Positions 1 through 10,577 of a stretch of DNA of 64,000 bases are shown piece after piece. The stretch covers positions 944,544-1,008,543 of the forward strand of contig NW_011887295.1 of assembly GCF_000151315.2 (NCBI RefSeq), written 5' to 3'. The DNA is from Capsaspora owczarzaki ATCC 30864 (lineage: Eukaryota; Opisthokonta; Filasterea). Position 1 is the first letter of the stretch. Each line of letters begins with the position of its first letter. The notes beneath the pieces were generated by a model that worked only from the letters and a program-made list of their open reading frames with translations, was not told the origin of the DNA and made no database searches. Made by a program: the position numbers and the translations under genes.

Positions 1-508
1 CACATGCTTTTTTTTCCCTTTTTTTTTTTTTTTTTTTTTTTGAATTGCGATTTTCAACGCCAGTCACACAGTCACAGTCACAGTCACTGCACCCATCCAC
101 CACCACGACGAATCAACAGACGCATTTCCAACAAGACCTATGATGGGTGGGCGATGAGGGCATCGGCACCCAAGCGCAGGACGAGGTGCAGATCATCTGC
201 AACTATCACTCACCTCCCGCGCCCCTCTCGCTCGCCTCACTTCTACCTCCGACATTGACATTTTGGCCAACTCAGCCGCAAAGTCAGCAAAAGAGTTGAA
301 GCGTTGTGAGTGTGAATGCCAAACACTCAAAGCTCATCACACTTGGCCTTCGATTTCAATTCACCATCGCATGTGTGGAGTTTGCCTGGAGTTGGAGTTT
401 GGTCATCACATCATTGCTCAGCGTCATTGTCTGAGCCGGATCCAAGCATCCCAGGTGTAAAACATGATTTGACTCGCGCTCACTCTGCATCTTGAAACAA
501 ACCCTCAG
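1..508. other. 5' region of the QNG1 gene, first exon(s) unresolved
   Basis: The stretch opens with a T run (about 21-41) and a short CAGTCA-type repeat (62-88). The QNG1 homologue downstream needs about 20-40 more N-terminal residues, so at least one more exon should lie here. An open stretch in the right general position ends near 460 at a GTGTAA donor that would give the required phase 0. Another open stretch ends near 305 at a GTGAGT donor, but its phase does not fit. Neither gives a convincing match to the family N-terminus, so I leave the start open. Confidence 0.3.
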
Positions 509-1996
509 ATCATCTCGCTGCTCAGCAGCCATCGTCAGTCCACTCGGGAGCTCTGGATGTCCAACCCACTCAATCCGCAATCTCTATCCGACGCCACGTT
601 GGAATGGTACAAACACTACAGACGCACATTGAATACCAAAGTATGCATCATGTCTCACGCCAATAACGATCGTTGCCCTTGAAGGATTTTCGTTGTAGAC
701 ACGCTCAACTTTTCATTCTGGCCCGAGGACCCGGCAGTACCATTCACGGTCGAGTACAAAGACAAGTCCTACACAAACTACTGGTCGCTGTGCGCCGCAA
801 TCAACCGAGCGCTCGAGGTACAAGTCGCTGATGCTTTCACTTTTGCGTCGAGTGATGAGTTGCGATAGTTGTTGACGGTTGACTGATTTTGTTGTTGTTG
901 TTGTTGTTGCGCCACTGTGCTTCTTCAGGAGGGCATTGCAATCACCGACCCGGCCTACTATGCGACAATCACGATGGAGCAGCTGCAGCATGTCTTCCGA
1001 TCGTCCACCGCTACGCCAATTCCATTGCTGAACGAGCGGCTCGCAGCATTGCACGAAGCTGGCACCGCACTCGTCGAGCATTTTGACGGCAAATTCGCCA
1101 ACATGCTTCGCTTGGCCAGCCATTCTGCGGACGTGTTGATGCGAGACGTGCTAAAACACATGCCCATGTATCGGGATCGCGCGGCATACCATGGAGTAGA
1201 GTGTAAGTGTGCGAAGCGTGGGGGGGGGGGTTCGTGTTGTCGCTGTTTTCTTTCGCGGCAGCAAAACGCTTGCTTACCATCCTCTGTGCGTGTAGTGTGC
1301 TTTTACAAGCGGCTTCAAATCTTGGTGGCCGATATCTGGGCCTGCTACGATGGCAAAGGCGATGGCTACTTTTCCGACATTGATTTGATCACCATGTTTG
1401 CTGATTATCGGTACGCTCGACCGCTTGTCTGAAATGCTGCAAAGGGTACTCTCTGGTTTACTGCTACTTCAGGATTGCTGACTGGTGGTTGTTTGTGTTT
1501 TGCTCCTTTTGATTTGGGTTTGTTGCAGAGTTCCTCAGGTTTGTGCTTTGGAAGACCAATTGTCACCGCGAGAAACTGTCGTGTGCTCACTCTCCGCTGT
1601 TGTGACGGTTGTTTTTACAGGCTTTGGTTCATTTGGGTGCCCTCGAGTATTCCCCTGCACTACTTGAGCGACTAAAACGACACGAGCTCATGTTGTCGGG
1701 GGATCCTGATGAAGTTGAAATCCGTGGCTGCTCCATTTGGGTTGTGGAGGTATGGCGCAACATATTCTCGGCGTAGCCTTTTTTCAACTGCATTGGCTTC
1801 GTCGCTCACTTCTTGCTGCCTCGTACTTGGCCAGCTAATCCGAGCTCGAATCGCAGTCATTTTGCGCGAAGAAGACCCTCGCCGACCTCCTCCGAACGCA
1901 ATCCAGATCGATTTCTTCCTCTGGGATTTGGCGCAAGAGTTCCGCGAGCAAATGAAGCGGGTCCCCATCCACCTGGTTCGTTCGGCCTTCTACTAA
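509..1996 (+). CDS. QNG1: Queuosine 5'-phosphate N-glycosylase/hydrolase (QNG1, DUF2419), 5' partial
   Basis: This enzyme releases queuine from queuosine 5'-monophosphate so that the base can be reused for tRNA wobble modification. Exons, in phase throughout: 509-606, 685-817, 929-1202, 1296-1410, 1529-1538, 1621-1749 and 1835-1996, stop TAA. The product follows human C9orf64 nearly end to end. Landmarks are DTLNFSFW in exon 2, YWSLCAA, YKRLQILVADIWACYDGKGDG in the middle, ITMFADYRVPQ across the 10-base exon, and EVEIRGCSIW near the end. The C-terminus LVRSAFY matches the human ending. The 10-base exon at 1529-1538 is unusually small, yet it supplies the conserved VPQ exactly. Only the N-terminus is missing. 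Eukaryotes with QNG1 salvage queuine from food or microbes rather than making it, which fits a bacterivorous or host-associated protist. Confidence 0.93.
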
Positions 1997-2185
1997 GACA
2001 ATGTTGTTTTAGAGCGTGCCAGGTCGAGATCCCGTTCATGGATTGGCTTTTTTGGCATTGTGCTCTTTCCTATACCCTTTGTACCATTAGATCAGCACAT
2101 CAGTGTCATTTCTTTTCTGAGCTTTGTTGTTGTGTGACTTCTCAGTCACTTTTTTTTTTCTTTTTCTAGTTTCTAGTTTCCATCC

Positions 2186-4152
2186 ATGCCGCAGCTCGGT
2201 CGCGCACTCGACAGCTTTCCGTTGTCGGCAACGCAGCGCTCAAAGCTTGCCAAGGCCGGCTTTTTCAACGTGCAGGATGTGCTCGAAGTGTCTGTGATTG
2301 ACCTCAGTCGAGGCAAGTCAACACCAATGGGGCTGTGTGCATGCAAGTGGACGTTTGTGTTTTTTGGCGGGAAAAACTCATCATCAAACCTTTCCTGCTT
2401 TCTCTCCTCCTCCCCCACCACCACCACCACCGCGGTGTCGTGCGCGATAGAACTTGGCATTACAACAACAGAGTCACTGGAAATACTCACCCTCGTGCGC
2501 GGGGACGGCGACGCGGCCAAGCAGTCGCCACTTGCAAGCGCCGCGAGCGTTTCAGGCGTTGTTTCAAGCACAGCGGCGCTCGCCGCCAGCCCAGTGTCCA
2601 CTTCCGGTACGGCTCGGTGTGTGGGTGGTCTGCAATTGCTGCATCGTGAATCCGTTTCCCCGCGCTGGGCCGCTGCGTGGTGTGCGTGTGTCTGTGAGGC
2701 TCACGCGTTGCTGCTTGTTTTGGAATGATTCAGCGTCAGCCGCTGCGCTGTTACAACAAGAGGCATCGCGTGGTGCGATTCGGACAGGCTCGTTTGACAT
2801 GGACGCCATGCTTGGAGGTGGAGGCGTGCCTGTGGGCAAGATCACCGAGTTCTGTGGCGCGCCAGGAATTGGCAAAACACAACTTGGGTAACGTTTTGCT
2901 TCACTGTTTGGTTGCAGCGTTGAGCACCCAATTGTGTGTGTGTGTGTACCTTCTTTTTGAAAACACAAACACCGACAGGATACAAATAGCTGTGAATGCA
3001 CACATGCCGCGGGCCATCGGTGGACTCGAGGGCGAGGCTGTTTACATTGGTGAGGAAAAATCGACCCTCAAAACCAAACAGTGGGTTCTGAGTGCTCAAC
3101 TTTTGAAACGCGTTTTTGGGTGACATATAGACACGGAAGGCAGCTTTATCATTGAGCGGTCGGAAGACATTGCCGAAGGCGGCGTGCGGTTCGCGGCTGA
3201 ACTGGTCGCGTCGCAGCTGCCTCCACAACAAGCGATTGGCCTCGGAGGAATGACCGCTCAACAGGTCTTGGCAGGAATTCACTACTTTCGAGTTCACGAT
3301 TATATCGAGCAGCTTGCTCTTGTTAATATTTTGCCCGAGTTTCTCGCAGAGCATCCGGCCGTCCGCGTCATTATTGTGGACAGTGTGGCTTTCCATTTCC
3401 GTCACCACTTTGATGATATGGCACTGCGCACTCGCTTGCTCAATGGCATGGCGCAGTCTTTCCTCAAGATGGCGATTGACTCGTCCGTGGCTGTAAGTTG
3501 CAAGGAGAAAAAAAAAAACATTGAAGCAAACAATGAGCTGACACCGTGCCTGATGAGACGTTTCCAGATTGTGTTAGTCAACCAAATGACCACAAAAATG
3601 GGCTCTGAGCGTGGACAATCCCATCTCGTGCCCGCCCTTGGTAGGTTCCCAAACAAAAAAGGGGGTGGCTTTTTGTTGTGCCATCGTGCTCATTGCTGTG
3701 GCATCCACACATACACCGCCATTTTTGACATTGCAGGAGAAAGCTGGGGTCATGCTAGCACCAATCGAGTCATCATGTTCTGGAAGGACGGCCTGAGGTA
3801 AAAGCTTTGCATGGTTTTTTTTTTTGATGCTTTGTGATCCCATCCAAATCCCCTCATCCCCCCCCCTGCCCGCCCCCATCACAGACAAGCCACCCTGTAC
3901 AAGTCATCATCCATGCAGGAGCGAACCATCACCTATCAAATAACCGCCGAGGGTGTGCGAGATGCCCCCTCGCGCAATCTTCAACCAACACCACTCGTCC
4001 CAGCCACCAGCAACAGTTACATGGCCCCCTCGAAAAGGCCGCGCGAGGAAGATTCCGATCCCCTCAGACCAGCCACTACAAGTCCTCAGCCCGAGGATGT
4101 TGGACAACACGTCCATCGCGCAGCTCGCGTGGTAGGCTCGTTCGAACCATGA
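2186..4152 (+). CDS. RAD51C: RAD51 paralogue RAD51C, homologous recombination ATPase
   Basis: RAD51C acts in the nucleus in RAD51 paralogue complexes (BCDX2, CX3) that help load RAD51 and resolve recombination intermediates. Exons: 2186-2312, 2451-2606, 2734-2887, 2979-3049, 3131-3492, 3568-3640, 3737-3797 and 3885-4152, giving 423 residues against 376 in human. The N-terminal helix-hairpin region (SFPLSATQRSKLAKAGF, QDVLEV) matches RAD51C specifically. Walker A is GAPGIGKTQL in exon 3. Walker B is VRVIIVDSVAF in exon 5. LLNGMAQ, VNQMTTK and LVPALGESWGH follow in the family order. The C-terminus carries a basic PSKRPREE motif in the place of the human nuclear localisation signal. The first intron (2313-2450) has a GC donor (GCAAGT); all others are GT-AG. 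The next gene is convergent. Confidence 0.95.
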
Positions 4153-4161
4153 TGCAAATTG

Positions 4162-4167
4162 AATAAA
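4162..4167 (+). other. Polyadenylation signal of RAD51C
   Basis: AATAAA lies 9 bases after the stop codon. The facing GPR180-like gene ends about 200 bases further on. Confidence 0.6.
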
Positions 4168-4364
4168 GCCACTACTAATTGGTTGTTAGCCTGACGAAAC
4201 GAATCGGAATGTACAATAACACTCGCAAAAAGCAAAACGAAAAAAGCAAAACGAAAAAAACACTTGTGCACCAAAGGATTAACCTCTTTTGCAAACGCGC
4301 AAAGAGCGAAAACTTTTGCTCAATGCTGCAACTGCCGGGATGGACATCCGAGTGGCCCGCACTC

Positions 4365-5750
4365 TCAAATGGAATCATAGGGCAGCGCGCTCGAGTCGGA
4401 TGTGTCCTCGTCGTCGTGCGCCTGATCAAGCTTAAAGTACTTGGACGAGCGGGATGGCGACAGCAGGAACGCCAGGAAGGCAAACGACACAAAGTTGAGT
4501 GTGTAGAAGCAGCCGTTGATGGTCTTGTAGCGCCAGCGCGGATCGACAATGGCGGCCGCGATGACAATGAGCGGCAAGGCGACAAACCAAACCACAAAGA
4601 ATGCTCCAAACCGGCGGTAGAAGCTGAGTGTGTCGGAGTTGACCTCTTTGCGGTAGGTGCGCAGGAGCTCATAAATGAACCAAACAAGAATCAGGCAACG
4701 CAGGGTCAGAATCAGGGCGCCGGGCCAGGTTTGGTACTCGTTCAGCAGCGATTGCGGATCTTGGCCAGCCTCAATCCAAATGAAGAGGACAATGAACAAG
4801 AGTGAATAGCCGCCAAACAGACCGAGCATGAGGCGGCGCTTGGCACCGCTGCTGGGAGGGGAGCTCCAGCCCTTGGCGAACAAGAGGAGGAGGAGCATCA
4901 AGACGCACTGGGAAATGATTTGCAAAAAGAAGCCAAACGCATGCATTCCAGGAACGCCCTCGCCATCCTGCGAGTATTGGCCAAAGTGAATGAGGTTGGC
5001 CAGGACGGCGAGAAACTCGAGGAACATGGCGGCCGACGCGAGACGCACAAAGAGCGGCATGCCGGCAAAACCGCCGCTGCGCAGGTGCACAAAGACGTGT
5101 GCAGAGACCAGGACGATGTACAAGACAAAGTAGGCCACAAAGAGACCAAGAGCGCCCTGGTACTCGAAGGAGAACTGGTACATGAAGTAGTCGTGGCTGA
5201 CAACGTTCGGATTGCCGTTGACCACCCAGACGTCCACAACGCCGTGCACGCCTCCCGCGGACGGGGTGGCGGTCGAAAAGTCGCACGCAACCAGACTGGC
5301 ATACCAGAAGCGGGATCGCGTGTATGCGCTGTACTCGTTGACAATGTTGGCCTTGGGCTCAGTAAACGGCGGGACGGCGTAGCAATTCGCTGGCGCCGTG
5401 CGGTTGTTGCTGAACGGAGCGCACCAGTGCAGGTACGGAATGTCGTTGTTCTCCCAGTCGCGGATCTGGTTGACAATCTTTGCGCAGTCGGTCATGCCGC
5501 CGAGCGTGGCCCACAGATCGTCGTTAACGAATACAAACGCGCCGTTGAACGCGCTTGTTTGAGCGACCGCGGCCGTCGTTGGGCGGACATCGCCCCACAT
5601 GTAGCCCGTGTCTGCGCCCTGGTCGAAGCAGAACTTGTTCAGGTACGTGATTGGATCCGTTGTGGACACGGTGGTGTGGATGTGCATCGCGGCCGCATGC
5701 TGCAGCAAGCAGCAGAAGCCGAGGAGGGTTGAGAGTAAAGCGAGCTTCAT
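4365..5750 (-). CDS. GPR180/TMEM145-like seven-transmembrane (GOST-family) protein
   Basis: A single-exon protein of 461 residues. It opens with a signal peptide (MKLALLSTLLGFCCLLQHAAA). A luminal or extracellular domain follows, with several cysteines and an NRT glycosylation site. Seven hydrophobic spans run from about residue 195 to 435. The region starting HDYFMYQFSFEYQGALGLF, and the NxIHF, DPQSLLNEYQTWPG and WR-type motifs, are typical of the Pfam GPCR transmembrane domain shared by GPR180 and TMEM145 (PF10192). GOST proteins work mainly in the secretory pathway and are not classical rhodopsin GPCRs. The tail is acidic and serine-rich with a C-terminal YDSI. No intron is seen, unlike most neighbours. 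The assignment to this family is firm; the choice between GPR180 and TMEM145 is not. Confidence 0.85.
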   Translation of the reverse strand: MKLALLSTLLGFCCLLQHAAAMHIHTTVSTTDPITYLNKFCFDQGADTGYMWGDVRPTTAAVAQTSAFNGAFVFVNDDLWATLGGMTDCAKIVNQIRDWENNDIPYLHWCAPFSNNRTAPANCYAVPPFTEPKANIVNEYSAYTRSRFWYASLVACDFSTATPSAGGVHGVVDVWVVNGNPNVVSHDYFMYQFSFEYQGALGLFVAYFVLYIVLVSAHVFVHLRSGGFAGMPLFVRLASAAMFLEFLAVLANLIHFGQYSQDGEGVPGMHAFGFFLQIISQCVLMLLLLLFAKGWSSPPSSGAKRRLMLGLFGGYSLLFIVLFIWIEAGQDPQSLLNEYQTWPGALILTLRCLILVWFIYELLRTYRKEVNSDTLSFYRRFGAFFVVWFVALPLIVIAAAIVDPRWRYKTINGCFYTLNFVSFAFLAFLLSPSRSSKYFKLDQAHDDEDTSDSSALPYDSI

Positions 5751-7669
5751 TTCTCAAAGCGAACAAGCCAAGCGCGCCAAAGCCAACCGGGGGATGCGGG
5801 AGGCGAGGGGAGGGGGTGTGTGAGCTGGAAGTCGAGGCGGGGACAAGGGTAGAGCGAAGGGACGGCGATGGGCGGGTGGTCTTGAGGAAAGGGGCAGCGG
5901 GGCTTATCAGCGGGGCTTTTCCAGTGAGATCAAATCTGACTGCAACGTCACGAATGATCAACAAATAAGAAAAAAAAAACTGACTCCCTTGGTTTCGTTT
6001 CGGGGATACGCTCCTTGGTTGACTGCGAAGTATTCGGTTGCTGGTTGCGCGATATGCACAGGGAAGAATGATGGAAGAGTTGGATGATTGGTTGCAATGA
6101 ATGTCAGGATCAGAACACACGTCGTCAAAAGACATTGAAAACACAAAACACACTGAAGTTGTTGCTCAGACAATAGCAGGCGAGGCATTGTTGAGCATCA
6201 GTGTCTGCGGGCGGCATCCGTCTCGAAACGAGCAGCAAGAAGTGCGTGAGGGACGTTTGTGGAAACGAATCGGCGATGGCGGCTTTGGCACCAAGATCAA
6301 GGCCTCATTCATCCTGTTGTTGTGGATATTCTGGTCGGCTCGCTGCATGAAACTTGCCATCAGGCGAGGAGCTATACAATAGCTTTGATCTGTATTGAAC
6401 CATGACTCACACGACTGGGAGGACTGCAATGTGTTGCTGTGGCAGTCATCTCAAACCCTTCAGTAGCTTCCTTCAGCCACTCCATTCTGGGGCAGAGCCA
6501 ATCAAAACATTGCAGCACTGAAGTGGGTACATGCTGGACGCCCATGTCCGGTCGAACGCCGGGTTTTGCCAATGCTTTCGATTTGGGTCAAATAATCCGA
6601 TTCGAACCGAGTTCAGTTTTCTTTTCTTTTTTCTTTTTCAAACAGTATGCTTGGCAATGAAGCGCAACGTCGTCTATTTCTACACTTTCTAAATTTATCT
6701 GCCGAATTTTCTATTCCCAAAATTCTCTAACAACGCACACAAGCTGTACCACACGATTCCTCGCATGATTTGCAAAACCAATGCAAAGGAGGCTTAAAAT
6801 TCATGACAGCCTCAATAGAACGTATTTTCGGAGGAGAGTGCTATGAACCTGAACCGAATCCTCCTTTTGAAACAGTGGGGGACGAAGGGTCAGGAGGCGG
6901 GAGCAACGAGGTGTTGGGAAGGCCATTTTAAGGGCAATCAAGGCCCAGCGTGTTTTCTGTTATTTTCGGCAAATTGTATTCTGGGCTTTGTGCTTTGGCG
7001 ATGGATTCAACTTGTCGTTTGTCTCTGTTGTCGCGCGTTCGTGCTGAAGCTCGATCTGTGCGGATGAGTGAAAAGCAGAAATTGCTGCCTTGTGTGCTCG
7101 CATCTGACGCGACACACGACACGAAAACCGCGTCATGCAGGAGTTGTTATTTTGACGCAATCCATCAGAAACAAACAAACAAACAAACAAAAAAACAAAA
7201 AAAACCGCGGGCAAGCGCGTGGCCTCCTCCTGCCCCAGTGACACTCCAATAAACCTCATCTAAACCTCATCTATAGTGAAAGGATTGACAATATAGTTAC
7301 AGGAGTGCGCAATGAGATTCTCGTAGAGAGACACGCAGAAGAGTCAGGGCGCGACGCGCGTTTTGCCGCAAAATTCCCAGAGCAACAAAACCCACAAAAA
7401 CCCGACGTTTTATTTTTGGGGTTTGTCACAACATGTCTATTTTGAATTTGTGTATCTCGCTCCCATCCCTCCTGGTCCTTCTCCTGGCTATTCCAACCTA
7501 GCCACTTCTGCTCTTGAGACTATGCACACACAATGAACAAAAAAATCCGCGTTTGCAAGCTTTATTTTTTGGGCACGCTTTCCAAATCCCGAAAACCTGC
7601 TCTCCCGACCAAAATGCTGACCTTAATTCTGAATTGGAATCGCGCACTCTCTTTTTCCGGAAAATACAG
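5751..7669. other. Intergenic region between divergent genes, no gene recognised
   Basis: This 1.9 kb lies between the start of the GPR180-like gene (-) and the start of the first beta-helix receptor (+), so both promoters should be here. It holds only short open frames without family features. An AATAAA occurs at about 7249 next to a duplicated AAACCTCATCT (about 7252-7275), but no gene ends there that I can support. I saw no tRNA and no transposon ends. Confidence 0.5.
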
Positions 7670-10577
7670 ATGCGAGTCTTGCGGTCGTATTGGATCCAAC
7701 TGCTGGTGCTTGCAGCCATTGCAGCTACCGTGCCGTTCGCGCAAGGACAACAAGAGCCTTGCAGCATTACCGTCTCGGACGTGACTGCGCTCTACAACGA
7801 ACTTGGCTCCCCGAGCACGAGTACAGTTGTGTGCATTATGCCCGGAACCTACGCCTTCCCCAATCAGCGAACAATCAATCGATCGGTTTCGTTTCGAGGT
7901 CTGGGCACCCGCCCGGAAGATGTAGTCATCTCCAATCAATACGGCTCTCAGATTGTGTTTTACGTCACGAATGGCGCGGGCCTCAGCGTGAATTTTGAGA
8001 ATCTCAAAGTTACTCAAGGCTCGGGAGCCATTTACCTGAATACCGGCGTCAGCTCGGTCCTCAAGAACGTCATTCTGGACGGCTGCACCTCGACGACGCA
8101 GTCCCAAGCTGCCGGTCTCCACCTCTTCGGCAGCAACAATGTTGTGATGACAGACTCGGTCATTTCCAACAATCAAGTTTGGGGTAACTATTTAGAATGT
8201 CCTGACTTTGTTGCTTCGAGCGGGAATTGTGGTATGGTGAGACTCACCAACGCTGCTCCTCAGATTATGGTGCCGGCATGCGTATCGGGTCGTTCTCGAA
8301 CGTCCAACTCCAAAACGTTGCGTTCTCGAACAACGCGGGCGCTATGTATGGCTCAACCAATTATGGTGGTGCCATCGCCATTGACACTGTGACCACTGTT
8401 ACTGTCACTTCATGCACAGTACGTTCCGGCTCGTTTTGTGGCGTGACTGAAATGGCCGCCTGGGCTGCTTGAACCGAGGATGACTCACCTTTTCTCGACT
8501 CTTAGTTTACAAACAACCGAGCCTATTCCGGAGGCGCGATCGGCGTCAAGGCTGGAGTCTCAAACTCGCTGTCCATCTCCAAGTCCACGTTTACCGGAAA
8601 CACTTGTGCGGGCTCTGGCTGGGGCCATGCCCTCAGTCTCGGAACTACATCGAATGTAAGCATCAGCGCAACGTCGCAGCTTGAATTGAACGTACAAACC
8701 TCATTCCATCGCCTGAACAGTCTCGTACAGCAATCTACAAGAGCACGTTCAATGGCAACTATGTCGCAGGCACCGCAGCCAGCTCTAGCATCTATACTGC
8801 GTCCGGTGCGACCACTACTTTGCTCATCTACAACATGATCACTGCCAGCCAAGTGTCGTCAAACGGGTTTGCCAATTCGGACGTTGGCTTCGGAGGCAGC
8901 GCTACAGTTATTGCGACCAACGCCGATGTTAGTGCAGTCAGCAAGAGCGGCACTCCAACCTGGGTGGGCTTGGATCTTGCGCCCACATTCTGCACTTCGG
9001 CCATCTCGTCCGGAGCGCAGGCGTGGATGGTGAATGTTGTCGACGAGTGCATGATTGCCTCGACCTCGTCTGCGGCAATGGTGTCGCAATCGATCGCCTC
9101 CGTGTCCCTCGTGTCGGCGAGCTCGGTCTCCTCCGTGTCCGCTGCCTCGGCCTCCTCCGTGTCTGCTACGTCTGCGGCATCAGTCGCCGCTGTGCTTGCG
9201 TCAGTCGCTTCCGTGTCCTCTGCGTCCGCCGCGTCTGTGATCTCTTCATCCTCAGTCGCTGCTGCTTTGGCGTCGGCTGCCTCTGTGTCCTCTGTTTCCG
9301 CGGCCTCGGTTACGTCCGCAGCCTCAGTTGCCTCCGTGTCCTCCGCGTCTGCAGCGTCTGTTACTTCTGCAGCCTCCGTTGCCGCCGTCTTGGAGTCTGT
9401 TGCCTCCGTGTCCTCCGTTTCCGCCGCCTCTGCAGCATCCGCAGCATCTGTTGCTTCCGTGTCCTCCGTTTCGGCAGCCTCCGCTACTTCTGCAGCATCC
9501 GTTGCCGCCGTCTTGGAGTCTGCTGCTTCTGTTGCGTCAGTTGCTTCCGTCGCCTCTGTTGCCTCCGTCGCCTCAGTTGCTTCCGTGTCCTCCGTGTCCG
9601 CCGCCTCTGCGATCTCTGCTGCATCCGTCGCCGCCGCTTTGGAGTCTGCTGCTTCGGTCGCCTCTGTCGCTTCCGTCGCTTCGGTAGCCTCCGTCGCCTC
9701 AGTCTCTTCAGCATCAGCGGCCTCTGCGACGTCAGTCGCATCGGTCGTCGCAGCTTCGATGGAGTCGGTCGCTTCTGTCTCCTCAGTGTCTGCAAGCTCC
9801 GCGTCGGTCGCTTCCGTTGCGGCTGTCGAGTCTGCCGAGTCGGTCCGCTCGGTTGAGGCTGCCGTCTCCCTCCACTCTGTGCAGTCGGCTGCTTCGGTGT
9901 CCTTGAAGAACGTTCTCACCTTGCAGGCTTCGTCTGGCAGCGCCGGATCCATAATCCCAATCGTGGCTGGCGTCGTTGGTGTTGTCGCTCTCCTTGCTCT
10001 CATCGTCGTCATTGTCTTGGTCCGTCGTCGCCGCGCGCGCCAGCAGGCTGGAGCTTCCAAGCCCCGTGACGAGTTCTATTCGACTGGCCTTCAGTACAAC
10101 CCTCTGGCAGCTAGCCAGGCCTACGATGTGCTGAAAGTGGGCGGTAACGAAAGCCAAGGCTACGATCGTCTCGTCGGCCAGGCTGAACGCGACAGCCTTT
10201 CCTCTTCCCACACCACCGAGGACCTGTATGAAACGCTCGCAGCCATGGAGCCCACCTATGCCAACCCACCTGCGCCGGAGTATGGCCAGCCCGCGGCCAA
10301 TCCTCTGTACGCGAATCCCGCTGATGCCGACGCGTATGAGCCTGTGAGCAAGACCTCCGCGGCTGCTGCCGGGTACGATCAGTTGCAAAACCCGAACGCG
10401 GCAGCCGATGGGGCTCAAACCGGCATGTCCTACGACGTGCCCGCGCCTCCGTCCACCGACTATTCCAGCGTGATCAGTGTTTGCCGCGAGTCTTACATCC
10501 CGCCGCAAGGATCGACCGCTCCTGCCATTGGCGGCGCGGCGACAGAGTACGCCGACCTGTTGCATGGCAAACTGTAA
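7670..10577 (+). CDS. Secreted beta-helix, single-span receptor with tyrosine-rich tail (tandem copy 1)
   Basis: Exons 7670-8183, 8264-8418, 8506-8655 and 8721-10577 give 891 residues. I chose the ATG at 7670 because a clean signal peptide (MRVLRSYWIQLLVLAAIAAT) starts there; an earlier in-frame ATG at 7514 has none. Residues about 30-300 form repeated short strands (VNFENLKV, LKNVILDGC, VVMTDSVISNN, LSISKSTF) typical of right-handed parallel beta-helix, pectin-lyase-like folds. A long Ser/Ala/Val repeat stalk, built on SVSSVSAAS units, follows (DNA 9060-9900). Next come one transmembrane helix (IIPIVAGVVGVVALLALIVV), an RRRRAR stop-transfer and a tail of about 180 residues with many tyrosine motifs: YDVL, YDRL, YETL, NPLYANP, YEPV, YDQL, YDVP, YADLL. 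These resemble SH2- and PTB-docking sites. Function is unknown; an adhesion or sensing receptor read by tyrosine kinases is my inference. Confidence 0.85.
9060..9900 (+). repeat. Coding Ser/Ala/Val-rich minisatellite (receptor stalk)
   Basis: Imperfect repeats of about 9-30 bases built on GCCTCCGTGTCC-like units encode SVSSVSAAS-type blocks. They form the extracellular stalk of beta-helix receptor copy 1. The repeat is absent from copy 2 apart from a short related stretch. The opposite strand is open across it (Asp/Glu/Thr/Ala-rich), which is a by-product of codon bias. Confidence 0.8.

Noticed and set aside
6590-6625. tRNA B-box-like GGTTCGAATC on the minus strand
   Set aside because: The flanking bases do not form a T-arm stem and no A-box or anticodon arm is found at the right distance.
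7170-7205. AAAC repeat and A-rich tail resembling a SINE or LINE 3' end
   Set aside because: No RNA polymerase III promoter, reverse transcriptase frame or target-site duplication is visible. Simple sequence is enough to explain it.
7514-7669. Upstream start for beta-helix receptor copy 1
   Set aside because: It would place about 52 hydrophilic residues before a clear signal peptide; the ATG at 7670 gives a normal secretory start, as in copy 2.
8828-10060. 410-codon minus-strand frame rich in Asp, Glu, Ala and Thr
   Set aside because: It mirrors the Ser/Ala/Val repeat of the plus-strand receptor. The plus strand has a signal peptide, transmembrane helix and paralogue support.
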